Source of the DNA: Spirogloea muscicola
Lineage: Eukaryota; Streptophyta; Zygnematophyceae; Spirogloeales; Spirogloeaceae
Assembly (NCBI GenBank): GCA_009602725.1
Contig: WELB01000055.1
Location: 49,688 to 113,687 of the forward strand
Direction: 5' to 3'
DNA length: 64,000 nt
The position numbers were made by a program, and so were the translations under genes. The notes beneath the pieces were generated by a model. It saw only the letters and a program-made list of their open reading frames with translations. It was not told the DNA's origin and did not search any database. This document shows positions 1-10,270 of this stretch, in pieces; the first letter of the stretch is position 1, and every line of letters begins with the position of its first letter.

Positions 1-1020
1 ACCCACTGCTGATTCGGCCCGCCGTTGCATCCGAAGACAATGAGCGACGTATCAGCAGCGTCGTCGGTGCCCGTGGCGTCGAGGCAGAGGACGGTTCCGT
101 TGGGCGCCTGCACGCTGATGACCGTGTGGTTGGTCCCGCTGGGCGGCCCGCCGAAGAAGCGGTCCGTGGCGGTGAAGGTCCACAGGTTCGACGGGGCCAT
201 GGCCTCGCACGGAAAGCCGCCGACCGGCTGGCCGTAGGCGTACGCTGCGCCGCCGCCGAGGACGGCGAGGCACAGCACGGCGGGGTTGCCCGTCGGCGGC
301 GGCGACACTGCCCCGTCCACTGGGCTCCCTGGCCCCACCAGGTACCCCGGCCCGCCTGCCGCCACCGGTGGTGGCGCCGCCCAGGCACATCAAACGAGTG
401 GTCAGCACTCGGTGGGCTCCACTGGGCGCGAGCTGGCTCGGGCGCTGCAGTGCCGGGCTGTGCGGGGCTCACTGGAGAAGTCCCCAGCAGTGATGAGCGA
501 CCGCCGGCTGCCTTCTGCCGCCGCTGGCAGATTGGACTCCGCACGCCACCCAACCTGCCACGCCCAGCTGTCAACCGCGCCCCTTCAGGAGTCGGCCCGC
601 ATTCCTGTCGCTGACGACGCTTTGATACCAGCGCTGCTGCACATCCCTCGCACGTCCCTTGGCACAACGTCGTCAATGGCGGCCGCAGTACGCACCTGGC
701 TGCGGAGGTCAGAGTGCCAGCTCAAGGCGCCGCCTGCCAGCGAGCGCGCACGCCGTCACGCCGTCAGCGTGCGGGCCACGGGTGCCCGTCTCAGGCTGAG
801 AACTCGGCAGGCATCGGTGTACCATGGGGACGGCGGCGAGGGCCTGGGCACCGTGGCCGGGCAGGCCAGCAGCAAGCAACGGGGACTGGGGAGGGAGCCC
901 AGGGTGCCCAGCCGAGAGGAGGAGGGAGGGCGCGCGGGGCTGGCCTGCAGCGCAGCCGAGGAGGAGGAGGAGCGCCAGCAGGCGGAGGAGCCCCGGGAGC
1001 GGCGGCGCGGCGGCGGCCAT
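1..1020 (-). CDS. Secreted beta-trefoil (R-type) lectin-like protein, 3' end missing
   Basis: Partial gene read leftward, running off the window at base 1. The ATG at 1020 opens a textbook signal peptide: about 10 residues rich in Ala/Pro, then an Arg-Leu-Leu-Ala-Leu(5) core and a GCAAG cleavage region. This implies entry into the secretory pathway. The exon at roughly 1-350 encodes two repeats of the kind found in ricin-type beta-trefoil lectin domains: one with AVLCLAVLGGG...LWTF, and one with GTVLCLDATG followed by CNGGPNQQW, the QxW hallmark of carbohydrate-binding trefoils. The two pieces are in different frames and are separated by about 350-600 bases, so at least one intron must join them. 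Its borders are not certain; GTGCCC near 845 and a CAG near 355 are candidates. A carbohydrate-binding, cell-surface or secreted role follows from the family. No catalytic domain is visible in the part present. Confidence 0.5.
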
Positions 1021-1445
1021 GGGAGCACCTTCACAGCGGCGGCGGCGGCGGCAGGGCCGACATGTGGCCTCGGGGGGGGGGGGCGCTGGCCAGCAGGGGG
1101 GTGGGCAGAGGGAATGAGCAGCTTATCCGATTTGAGCGCAGTGGCTGTGAGGGGGGGGCCCCAATCCCAAAAGGGCTGCAAAGAGAGGACTGAAAGGCAA
1201 TAGCGGAAGGTGGGGGGGGGGGGGGGGCTCCACCCACCCGGGTCGTCGCCGTTGACGCCGGGCTGCGCCAGGTGGCCCTCCGCTGTCGCGGAGCGGGGGC
1301 CTGCTTGGTGCGCCGGCCTACCCCCCCCCCCGGTTGCGCCCCCCGGTTGGCATGGGCTGTCGATGCGCCCCCTTCCGACCCAGCCCTCCTCTGCAGAGCC
1401 TGAGCATGGGATTCTGGTGACCTTTCGACTGACGGAGAAAGGGCT

Positions 1446-1520
1446 CGCCCGTGGAGAAGAGGGGCTGGCAAAGCCAGCCCAAAAAGAGTGGACAATGTCT
1501 AAAGCCAAAGAAAGAGGGAG
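1446..1520 (-). repeat. Family C retroelement 3' tail
   Basis: Read on the minus strand this is GTCCACTCTTTTTGGGCTGG, then GCCAGCCCCTCTTCTCCA. It matches tails at 17060-17115, 27468-27540 and 31690-31742. No protein-coding part remains. The surrounding 1030-1450 is G- and C-run sequence with no gene seen. Confidence 0.65.
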
Positions 1521-1724
1521 GCACTTGCGGGGGCGGCGGGATCACGCGCCCGGCTTCGCCGGTCCGGCCAGACGGTTGCCGGGTCCCGGGCATTCGCCGC
1601 CGGATTGAAAGCGTCATCTGCGTGCTGGCCGTGCGCTGCATCCCCACTTCGGACCTTATCATTCTCGTGCTGGCTGGCTGTTCACAGCCGCGCCCCATTT
1701 CGGAGAGCCACTCTCTTTTCAATT

Positions 1725-2050
1725 GAGAGTTGAGAGTCCATTGTTTTGGGCTGGCCTCTCCCAGCCACCAGTTAATCTGGCCGCGCTTGCTTCTTTTCAA
1801 ACCAAAGAAAACAGTGAGTTAGGTGAAGGGGGTGGGGCCGGGGGGGCCGCCATGGAGGCTGGCGTGGCCTGAAGCGGCGCCAACCCTGTAGCGCAACCGG
1901 CCGCCGTCGCCCCCGGATCCCCGCCTGCGGCTTTCCTGGGCCGGCACCCTCCGGTTTCCTCGCCGGTTGCCTCCCATCCCGTAAGATCAGCAAGCGCGGC
2001 CAGATTAACTGGTGGCTGGGAGAGGCCAGCCCAAAAGGAATGGACAAGGG
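1725..2050. repeat. Two family A tails in inverted orientation
   Basis: The plus-strand copy at 1735-1792 (GGGCTGGCCTCTCCCAGCC, then CCAGTTAATCTGG) faces a minus-strand copy at 1990-2049. They enclose about 190 bases of GC-rich sequence without a gene. The arrangement would fold into a long snapback. Confidence 0.7.
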
Positions 2051-2129
2051 CTGCCCGTAAACAGTGGGGGTGTACAACCTGGTCGAGGTCCATGAGCATT
2101 GGTCGATGTGGTTGTGACGGAGGCCTATA

Positions 2130-2865
2130 CAAACATCACTGATGGTGCGACGCCAACAACTCCAGAAGGACTAGCTCTAGAAGATCTGTATCAAGATGTC
2201 TACGACAAAGAAATGATAACTATACACTTTACACGGTTGATGAACCTTTTGCAGATTTGAAAGCTTTGGATTCAGACGGCAAAACAAGAACAAACTGGCT
2301 GGAGATCGACTAAATGCTCATATTGCTCTGCCCAGTACTTCGCAACATGAGCCGGATATGGTATCTCACGGCCACATTGTCCTGATTTTACGGTCCTCAT
2401 TCTAAAGTAGACATGTAAAACGATCATCAACTGTGTGAAGTGTAGCGTCATCTTTGTCTTTGTCAAACAAATTTCTGATACACATCCTTAAGAGCATAGT
2501 CGTCCTTTTGCACTTGTTGGCGTTGCACCAGCAGTAATCTTAGGTAGATTGATCTGCCCGCACCCACTCTCAGAAGATTGGCCGGCTAGTCATTCTTGCT
2601 TATCATAGTCTATGACTTCTCAATAAGCTTGACTACTGCTGGTAAGAAGCAGTAGTGGATTCATCTTGTAGACAAAGAACCTCATTGATCTTTATTTATA
2701 CATAGCTGTTTTAGTTGGAAGTAGGCGTGCAAGCCTTGATATTATCTCCCCCACTGGATCCTCTTGTAGCTGAGGTCCTAGATTCCCTTCTTCATCTGAT
2801 ACATAAGCGGAACAGGCTTGGTCATCCCTAAGACAGTGTCCACAAATTCCTACATACATCAGCGG
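2130..2865. other. Low-GC intergenic stretch
   Basis: The base composition drops clearly below that of the neighbouring repeats. I see no gene, RNA or repeat tail here. It may be intron or 3' flank of the unassigned exon at 2866-3157. Confidence 0.3.
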
Positions 2866-3157
2866 TTACTGAGTCAGGCAACCCCCCAGCAGCAGCATAG
2901 CATCACGATTGACATTGCAACCCTGGATGCGTAGCTGAACAGGTCTCGCATAGAAATTATCCTTCAGTTCGAACAGTGAGGAACCCCTGGCGTACCTCCG
3001 TACGTTGGCCTCTCTCCATTCGACCTGATGGCCTGGCGGGGCTTGCAAGAATGAACTCTGAATGAATTCTCCTGCATTCGAACCAACCACAGCGACAACG
3101 TCTGGAGAACCAGTAACAGGCTCAATAATCTGCCCAGATCTTAAGTCCATGCACTGC
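2866..3157 (-). CDS. Unassigned exon, about 95 residues to a stop
   Basis: An open frame read leftward ends at a TAA near 2866 and begins just after a good splice acceptor (ATTTTGCAG, about 3157-3165). The peptide starts CMDLRSGQIIEPVTG and contains VVAVVGSNAGEF and FYARPVQLRIQG. Its composition looks like a folded protein, not GC-driven noise. I do not recognise the family, and no upstream exon could be placed with confidence. A short direct repeat (ATGTGTCAGACTTG, twice within 45 bases) lies directly upstream at 3160-3212. Confidence 0.3.
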
Positions 3158-3454
3158 AAAATGTGTCAGACTTGATAAAAATTAGATGCACTGTAGAATG
3201 TGTCAGACTTGCTCGAAAAAATCTGTCAAATCTAGTCAGTCGACAACAGACCTGATTCGAGCAGTCAAGTCCACAATAAGAGAGAGTCCTCAAGGCTCAG
3301 ATCAAGGCTATGCTCAATAATTGCGCTACTGACACACAAGGTCACGATGTTTCGTGGTTATTCCGGTGTTACTGATTCTGATGCAATTGGTTGCGGAGTC
3401 CCTCGGAGTGAGGCTCCCTAGTGTGCGGCTGCCTTTTCTATAAGCCCACGCCTT

Positions 3455-3570
3455 CTTGGCGTGTCACAACAGGAGCGAAGGCGCCCGTCGACATTGCGGC
3501 GGCTGCGGCGGCGCTGGGGCGCTTCTGGCAAGAGCCAGACATTGGGCCGAGTGGACTGCTCAGGCCCAGA
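3455..3570 (+). repeat. Copy of a CACGCC-hairpin repeat
   Basis: It contains CCCACGCCTTCTTGGCGTG (a 6-bp stem), then GGAGCGAAGGCG, a GCGGCGGC tract and GCCAGA..TTGGGCCGAG. The same order of elements is found at 30745-30925, so this is a dispersed repeat rather than local structure. Confidence 0.45.
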
Positions 3571-3953
3571 GTTGGATTAGCACAGAAGTAGTCGACAATC
3601 AATCCTCACGTGATCAACAGAGCTAACCAACAAGTGGAGAAGAATTCCTCACGATTATTTGCTAATATGTTTTGCGTAAAATGTAGAACATCACGTAAGT
3701 AATGGTAGTTGCAATCATCTGATGGTTAGAGCACAGCTGGTGGATTTGATGTCTCCCAATATCTAATGGATGATTATCGGTTCCCAAAAGTGATTGAACA
3801 GTCTCTTACGCAAATTAGTCAGAAGGATCTCGTATGTCAGTTCTTGCGTGTTGTCGCAGGGAAAGGGTTACGTCAAGTACAGGGTCTCCTGATGATGCGT
3901 CGGCAGGTCACAAGTGTAAGAATGTGCCTCACACCTGTCGACTCACTAGCTTG

Positions 3954-4032
3954 ACGGGCACCTTCGAGCCGGCTCTGCAGCCGGCCCCCTCGGCCCCCGG
4001 CGGGCTGACCCGCCGGGACCAACTGTGCCCGT
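3954..4032. ncRNA. Possible structured RNA with three nested stems
   Basis: ACGGGCAC (3954-3961) pairs perfectly with GTGCCCGT (4025-4032). Inside are two hairpins: GCCGGC-TCTGCA-GCCGGC (about 3969-3986) and a perfect 9-bp stem CCCGGCGGG/CCCGCCGGG with a CTGA loop (3996-4017). The shape is a closed three-way junction of about 79 nucleotides. I cannot match it to tRNA, 5S, a spliceosomal snRNA or SRP RNA. It could be a fold in a repeat tail or an untranslated region. Confidence 0.3.
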
Positions 4033-4099
4033 GTGATTTGCATTCTTTCAATCTATACAAAGGGGCTCCATAAGTTCACTAACTCCAACAGGGGCCACC

Positions 4100-4446
4100 G
4101 TGCTCCCTCTGCCTCCTTCAGCGGTCTACGGCCCGCGCGCCGCACCTGCGTGCCGGCAGAGCCCTCGCTGCTGCCTCTGGCTCTGGCCAGGGGACCCGCT
4201 TCCAGGAGTCCAGCTTCTTTGGGGATAGTTTTCCGGCAGCTAGTCTGTCGGATTTGAGGCTCCTCACTCGTAACTACTGAGTGGTTCATCCTCCCCCGTT
4301 CTGCTATAGCATCTGCAGGCCCCTTAGCAGCTGCTTAGCGCCTTCTTTTTAAAGCCCCTCCATCATCCGGCCCCTTCAAACCTTGGTCAATTCTGTTTCG
4401 GGCTGGCTTCTCACAGCCCTTGCCCCCAATGGGAGTGCCACTTCTC
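4100..4446 (+). mobile_element. 5'-truncated LINE copy, family B 3' end
   Basis: A degenerate C-terminal coding remnant lies at about 4130-4230. Then comes the family's 3' region (GGCAGCTAGTCTGTCGGAT, then CTCCTCACTCGTAACTACTGA) and the tail hairpin GGGCTGGCTTCTCACAGCCC at 4403-4422, followed by the TTGCCCCCAATGGGAG second stem and CACTTCT. Confidence 0.7.
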
Positions 4447-4612
4447 TCTGACCTGAGGCTGCTTAGCAGGGTTACTGAGTGCTTCGTAGCTGTTTTGCTT
4501 CTTCTTGTGCTTATTTTTCTTAGCGCTTCCCCTGGCCCCCTTCTCGTACTTTGTTCTTCCTTGTTTGGGCTCGCTTTCCAGCCCCTATCCTCAATGGGCG
4601 AGCCCTTCTTCT
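4447..4612 (+). repeat. Family H retroelement 3' tail
   Basis: It begins TGACCTGAGGCTGCTTAGCA and ends GGGCTCGCTTTCCAGCCCC, then ATCCTCAATGGGCGAGCCCT and TCTTC. It lies directly behind a family B tail. Other copies are at 5088-5180 (-), 31276-31460 (-), 31842-32015 (+), 48655-48790 (-) and 49410-49505 (+). Confidence 0.7.
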
Positions 4613-4708
4613 TTTGCCCGCTGCTCCTCCTTGCTTGCCAGCGCCCACGCCACCTGCCTTGAGTCGCTGCCGGCCTGCTTCCTGCCGGAGCCTGCCGTCG
4701 TCACCGCC

Positions 4709-4837
4709 ATGGACAAGAAGGCGAGGAAGGAGCGCGGCACTCCCTCCAAGAGCGCCGCTTCTCCCTCGCTTGAGCCCCACCTGAGTGACGATGATATTCC
4801 GGGTCTGGGCATTCGGTTAGCCCTAACAGGGCACTAA
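4709..4837 (+). CDS. Small hypothetical open frame or orphan first exon
   Basis: An ATG in strong context (GCCATGG) opens a 42-residue frame beginning MDKKARKERGTPSKSA and including EPHLSDDDIPG. It is charged and low-complexity, like the N-terminus of an intracellular protein or a retroelement gag. No continuation could be placed. It may be a captured exon or chance. Confidence 0.2.
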   Translation: MDKKARKERGTPSKSAASPSLEPHLSDDDIPGLGIRLALTGH

Positions 4838-5087
4838 CGAATAGCCCAGCTCAACACAAGCCCCCGATGCCCCCCCGGCCCTCAGTCAGGCAACAACAAC
4901 AACAAGTACATGTTTATTTAAGGCGGGCTGGCCCACTTTGAAAGAGAAATACGGCTTCCAACTGGTGGCTGGGAGAAGAAAGTGCTCGCCCATATAGGAG
5001 AGGAGCTCGCAAAGCCAGCCCCAAAAAACAATGTCCAAAAGGGAGAGGCTAGCCCAAAAGCAATGGACAAGGTCTCAAATTATAGAG

Positions 5088-5180
5088 AGAGAAGGGCTCG
5101 CCCATTGAGGATAGGGGCTGAAAAAGGCCAGCCCAGAAAAGAATGTACAAAGGACGAGAAGGGGCCAGGGGAAGTACGAA
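5088..5180 (-). repeat. Family H retroelement 3' tail
   Basis: On the minus strand: CTTCTCGTCCTTTGTACATT, then GGGCTGGCCTTTTTCAGCCCC and ATCCTCAATGGGCGAGCCCT. A weaker hairpin tail precedes it at about 4970-5080. Confidence 0.65.
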
Positions 5181-5214
5181 GAACAACAAGCACAGAAATT
5201 ATGGGTGGCTCTCT

Positions 5215-5760
5215 CAAATTGAAGAAGAAGTGGCTCTCCCAATGGGGGCAAGGGCTGTGAGAAGCCAGCCCGAAAAGAATTGACAAGGTTCGAAGGGGCC
5301 AAACTACGAGCTAAGCAGCGACTGCGGGGCCTGAAGAGGCTATGGCAGAACGGGGGAGGATGGACCGCTTAGTAGTTACGAGTGAGGAGCCTCACATCCG
5401 ACAGACTAGCTGCCGGTAAACTATCCCCCTGACGAAAGCCGGAGGCCGCAGCGAGAGCACGGCCAGCACGCAGATGCAAGGCGTGGGCCATGGACCGCTG
5501 GAGGGAGACGGACAAGCGCATACGATACACCTGAGCCCACGAGCCAGCGGCGTTGAAGTCAGCCGGCTCACCGCGCCTGCGGGACACAGCGCGCCGTGCA
5601 AGCCTGGCCAACAGGTCGAGCCAGTGGGATCCGAGAGCCCCATGCACGTCCACAGCCAGGGGGACGAACTCGTCGGCAGCCGGGTGGTCGGCGTGTTTGG
5701 CCGCCTTGCTGCGAGCGGCCTCAAATTTGGGCCAAACGAGGAGAGCCCACTTGCTTAAGG
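5215..5760 (-). mobile_element. 5'-truncated LINE copy (endonuclease C-terminus plus family B tail)
   Basis: On the minus strand the frame from about 5760 to 5369 gives KAAKHADHPAADEF, then VDVHGALGSHWLDLLARL, NAAGSWAQVYRMRL and RAGRALAAASGFRQG. This is the C-terminal block shared by all LINE fragments in the window. The 3' region and family B hairpin follow at 5215-5345. The domain's KxxKY-like motif survives here as KAAKH. The copy lacks RT and is dead. Confidence 0.75.
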
Positions 5761-5847
5761 GCAAGGCATGTGAACAGACAGCGGAGGACCGGAGTTTGTC
5801 GTGACATGAATCTGACATTGCTGTTTCTGTTTTCGGTGGCAAGAAAG

Positions 5848-5893
5848 CAAGCGCGGCCAGATTAACTGGTGGCTGGGAGAGGCCAGCCCAAAG
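5848..5893 (-). repeat. Family A tail
   Basis: It shows AAGCAAGCGCGGCCAGATTA and GGTGGCTGGGAGAGGCCAGCC, the reverse complement of the A-type double stem. Confidence 0.65.
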
Positions 5894-5984
5894 TGGCAAG
5901 AAAGGGCTGGATGGCGCAAAAAGGAAGGTACCAATCGCCCATTTTGGCACCCCAGGTCTCAAGGGCCATCGTATCCTCAGACCG

Positions 5985-6100
5985 TCACTGAGAGTTTGCT
6001 TACTGCTGTCTCAGTCCTTAGCACTCCGACTCCTTCAGACCTTGTCCATTCTTTTGGGCTGGCCTCTCCCAGCCACCAGTTAATCTGGCCGCGCTTGCTC
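5985..6100 (+). repeat. Family A 3' unit just upstream of HGH1
   Basis: Long form of the A tail: GTTTGCTTACTGCTGTCTCA, TTAGCACTCCGACTCCTTCA, CTTGTCCATTCTTTTGGGCT, then the double stem. It ends about 200 bases before the HGH1 start codon, so it probably lies in or next to that gene's promoter. Confidence 0.7.
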
Positions 6101-6298
6101 TCACAAGGAACTCAAGGTCACCAGTCGCACGCCCGTAGCGGACCAACGTGGCCCCGCTCTGAACCCGGAGGACAAGCCCTGCCCGTCAGGGGCGCAGGGT
6201 TGAGCACCTGCCTCCCCTCGCCGCCACATCCGGCCGCCGTCGCCGCCCGCGTGGGCTCCGCCGGCCCGGCGAGCAACGCGGTAGCGCCCGCGGGGCCA

Positions 6299-8585
6299 AT
6301 GGCCGCGGAGCTGGACGAGCTGGTGGAGTTCCTGAGCTCCTCGCGCCCCGAGGTCTGCTTTGCCCTCACGGTGCCCATCGAGGAGTCTTAACGGCCCTCC
6401 ACACACCGCTCGGCCGTCGCCCGTGAAGCCGGATGGGCTCGCGGGGGCCCGCCTCCTCGTTGGAGCCTGACGGGGCCCCGAGGCGGCCCTGGCAGGTGCG
6501 CCGGGAGGCGGTGAGCATCGTGGCAGGCCTGGCGGGCAGCGAGGACGGCACCGCGGTGCTGGCCACCCGCGCCCCGGCGCTGCTGCCGCCGCTCCTGCGC
6601 CTCCTGGCTCAGGATCAGGTCCGTGCACCGCGCCTCTGCTAAACCCCAAACCCCCTGAACCCAAAACCTTAAACCCTAAGCCTTCTGCCTGCCATGCATC
6701 TCGAAGCCTCGGCCTTCGCTGGACGATGCGCCGTGGCCCACGTCGTTGCTTCCTGGTGTTAGCCCATAGGAGCGCCGCGGCACCATCCTTGCCACTGACC
6801 AACTGGGACGCCTGCAGCTGGCTGGCAGACGAACTGGGTGCAGCTTGTGCAGTGCCTGGTTGCTCAATGCTCCTCACACCGGAGACGTCGGCTGTTGCGC
6901 CAGGAGGTGGCAGCTGCCCTCGTGAACCTGTCGGCAAATGCAGGAGTGGCGGCTGCCTTGACTCAGCAAAGCGGAGTGGAGGCTGCCGTGCAGCTCCTAC
7001 TGCAGCCGCCGGCGGTGCGACCGAGTGCAGCACGGCTGCTCGTGATGCTGCTGGCCAACCTAACCCGCGAGGAGCCTGGCGCCCGGCGCATGCTGCAGGT
7101 TCCGAGCTGCCGGCGGAGACCAAGTCGCACAATTCTTGAGTACTTGCAGACCAGCAGGTGCCAGCAAAGGGCAGCCGCAGTTTGACAGCTGCTTCTATTG
7201 TCTGTGTTGCATCATTTGCAGGAGGACACCCGGGGGGAGGCAAAGGGCGAGTACCTGGCCAAGCTCCTGCAGCTCTTCCTATGGACACCGCTGGACAAGC
7301 AGCGTGAGGACCTGGTCAGCCCTTCCATCTGCTGCCTTGTCCTTACGAGTACAATCACGGCAGGCTGACGAGTTTTGCAGGGGGCCTGTGCTGCAGAAGA
7401 CGACGCCTTTGAGCACGTTGCGGCGATTATGGTCAATGTAACACGTCTCCAGGCTGGGCGGCGGCTAGTGCTGAATGCGGAGCGTGCGCTGCTGAAGCAG
7501 ATACTACCACAGATTGAGTCTCAGAGCGTCGTTCGCCGGCAGGGGGTGCGCGCCCTTTCATGCTCTTAGTTGTTTAGTTGTGGCACATGACTTCATCCGC
7601 TGAAGTCAGTCTAGACCCCTAAATGCAACAGATATTCCTCCTGAACTTCCCAGTGCTAAGCAATATCTATCCATTTTGTAGGAAGTGGTGCAACCTCTGC
7701 ACTGTCAGTGACACTGACATGCATCCTTGGACCCCTTGCCAAACGCTGGCTCTGAGGCCCGAACCTGCCTGAAGAAACTATAGTTGCGCACAGCTTGATT
7801 CAACCCTGGTCAGGTGGCAGGCACAGTGAGGAATTGCTGCTTTGAGGCTGAGACGCAGCTGGCCAACCTACTCCAAACTTCAGAATATTTGTGGCCCGCT
7901 CTGCTGCTGCCATTGGCCGGCTCCAGAGCTTACAGCGATGCAGACTGCAAAATGATGCCGGCAGAGCTCGCTGTGCCACTCTCGTTCGAGCGCCCAATTG
8001 AGGAGGACCCACATGTGAAGGTGGAGGCTGCTGAGGCTCTCTACCTTATTGCAATGCAGGTGATTAGCATCCTCGTCCTCTTGATAATCCTCAGTCGCGA
8101 ACCCTTCTTTCAGACTTCCTTGGGCTGGTGAGTATGGTTGGTCCTGCATATGGTTTTGGGGTCTGAATAGCATGATTGTTTGTGGATCTCTGTGATGGGT
8201 TGCATGAGAGCCTGGACTGTCCTGGAAAGCAGGAGGAAGGCCGCCAGGCCCTCTGGAAGGTCAATGCTCCAAGGATCCTCCAAGCGGGCTACGAGGACGA
8301 GCAGGATCCCCAGGTCAATGAAGCATACGAGCGCATTGGCTCGCTGGTGCGTCACCTCCCCTCCTTGAAGGGGGAAAAAATTAGGCTATGGCGACTACAG
8401 TGTGAGTGGGTTGCAATTCCGCTTGCTGGTCTGCCCCTAGTGGTGAGTAGCAGGGCTTAGGACGTTGCTGTTGTTGTAGCTTGGCATCTTCAATGCCATG
8501 CTATGCCTGACTGAGTCCTTGTTTAGCTGTCCCTTGTCTGATGCAGCTTGTAGAAGAAAGTGGGAAGCAGGAGCAACAGCAATAG
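6299..8585 (+). CDS. HGH1: HGH1 homologue (eEF2-folding cochaperone), complete, 8 exons
   Basis: HGH1 is a cytosolic armadillo/HEAT-type protein that in yeast links TRiC and Hsp90 to the folding of elongation factor eEF2. Exons: 6299-6352, 6496-6618, 6904-7098, 7222-7314, 7381-7545, 7814-8059, 8233-8346 and 8547-8585, all joined in phase 0, giving 342 residues. This is close to the usual length. Family landmarks in order: ELDELVEFLSSSRPE, RREAVSIVAGLAGSEDG, EVAAALVNLSAN, DDAFEHVAAIMVNV, VVRRQGVAGTVRNCCFE across the exon 5/6 junction, LLLPLAG, HVKVEAAEALYLIA, EEGRQALWKV and QVNEAYERIGSLLVEE at the end. The ATG at 6299 was chosen because the family's N-terminal repeat begins there. Splice sites are canonical GT-AG; the donors are weak but consistent. 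No lesion is visible. Confidence 0.9.
6640..6682. repeat. Telomere-like tract in HGH1 intron 2
   Basis: A run of variants of the CCCTAAA unit (CTAAACCCCAAACCCC, then CTTAAACCCTAAGCC) lies wholly inside intron 2 of HGH1. It resembles interstitial plant-type telomeric repeat. Confidence 0.55.
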
Positions 8586-10270
8586 TCAGTACATATTGTT
8601 GTGCCCACCCACAAGAGCATCCATGTTGCATTGAGCAGCTAGCAAACCTGTGGACTTGCAAGCAATGCGAACTCTGTCGGATGGCTTGGGCTTGCTTAGA
8701 GGACGCCTGTGATGGTCAAGTGAAGGTTGACGGGTATGGGAGTCGTGTAGATATCTGCAGATGAGTGTCCAACTGCGTCGGGCAGAAGGTATGTCTCGAC
8801 ATACATTTTGCAAAGCTTTTGCAAAGCTTTAGGCAAAAAAGAAGCTTTACTGACAAATTAGTCTCATTATGACATTTCCATTGCCAATAAAGCCGAAGTC
8901 AAATTTCAGCTAAGAACTACAAGTCAATCTCTTCTGTGTGCACAACCATTGTGGAAGAATGAGCACATGAATATATTGAGACCCACTTTGCATAAATTTT
9001 GATTCGGTCCTGTGCTGCTAGGGAACAGCATAGACAGAGCGACTGAGGCACAGCCGATCTAATTCTTGCCTTTTTGAAGTCGTATGTTGGCTGGAGGGTC
9101 AGTGTTCCTCTGGAAGATAGTGTTAAAGAGATGTGTAAAATAACAAATCAACACCTTCTGGTATTGCTGTCAAGTGTGGTACTTGCTGCTAAAGTGGTCC
9201 TCCTGCCTGACTTACACTTGGTGTGTGTCAAGTAGAAAGCTCAGGTCAAAAAGCTCCGAGAACCTACAGCCGAACTCTTATCAGACAGGGCTCCCCCAGA
9301 TACAGTGGGACTGAAACGTCGGTGCAAAAGACTTGCTTGCAACTTGTATTGGACCCACAGTAACACAATACAAGCGACAACGTTGTGCTTCTAGCTCGCT
9401 GCAATGCATGACACACATTGTCGCATCTTGTCACACCTCAGGTATTGATTTGGCCTCCAAGCCCTCAAGAATATGCAAGGCGCTGGCCTTACATGGCTAA
9501 TCAAGTGCACTTGGTTACTTAAGCCTGGCCTCGAACGGCAAGCTGTTCTTACTCGCTGTCTTTCTTGAAAGCATGGTCAGTGGCGGCAGAAAGCAACAGG
9601 AAGGGTGTGCCAATTCTCAAGCCCAAAAGCGTTGTTGCGGCGGTAATGGTCGGTGTACAATCCTGCAGGTGTTTGCATTGGCAAGAAGCAGCTCTGCCAG
9701 ATGGGGCGAGGGCTATGACAAGCCAGTCCACAAAGTATTGGTTATAAGGCAGAAGAGGCAGCGAAGGGGGTAGTGTGCACGTCACAGACAAGTCCGTGAG
9801 GGGCCCAAGGCGGGGCTCGACCAGGCAAGTCTCACACACTTCACCCCATAGAACTTCCACCCCTCCCAGATATATCACGTCCTGCCATCTTATGATCTTC
9901 GACCGGGTCAATGGCAACTGACAGTCCACTACCAAAGGGCTAGCATGAGCGGTCTTTTGTCCACATCAGTATCGACGACCACTGACCGTGCCGTTGAGGT
10001 AGTTGACACAGCTGCCGCCTCCCGTCGTTGTTCCAGCGCCAGCACCACGCTATCTTGTGGCACGACTCAGGGGTCCGCTGTTTATCAGCCCGAGGAAGTA
10101 AACCAGCTACCCCAGTTGTCAGCCAGGTAAAGTCCCCAGGAGTCTGTCAGGCTCCTGCGGCAGTGACAGTCCAACTACTTTCCGCCCAATGAGGATGTCT
10201 ACTCTTCAGGCATCTGTCAATCCACAAATGCGGCATTGTTAATCCATCTCGGTGAATATCGTTACATCCA
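8586..10270. other. HGH1 3' flank and intergenic DNA with a degenerate tail
   Basis: No gene is recognised. An 18-base tandem doublet (CATTTTGCAAAGCTTTTGCAAAGCTTT) lies near 8803-8830. A badly worn B-type hairpin tail (GATGGGGCGAGGGCTATGACA) sits at about 9697-9760 on the minus strand and explains the open frames there. Confidence 0.4.

Noticed and set aside
286-1508. Long proline/glycine-rich frames at 286-1203 (+) and 756-1508 (-)
   Set aside because: Low-complexity GC translation over G/C runs, with no domain. The minus-strand signal-peptide frame is better supported.
3834-4289. Short frames around the LINE 3' end
   Set aside because: They translate the family B 3' region, repeated elsewhere in both orientations.
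6101-7288. 395-residue minus-strand frame
   Set aside because: Antisense to the HGH1 exons; open only because of GC-rich codon bias. The plus-strand family match is decisive.
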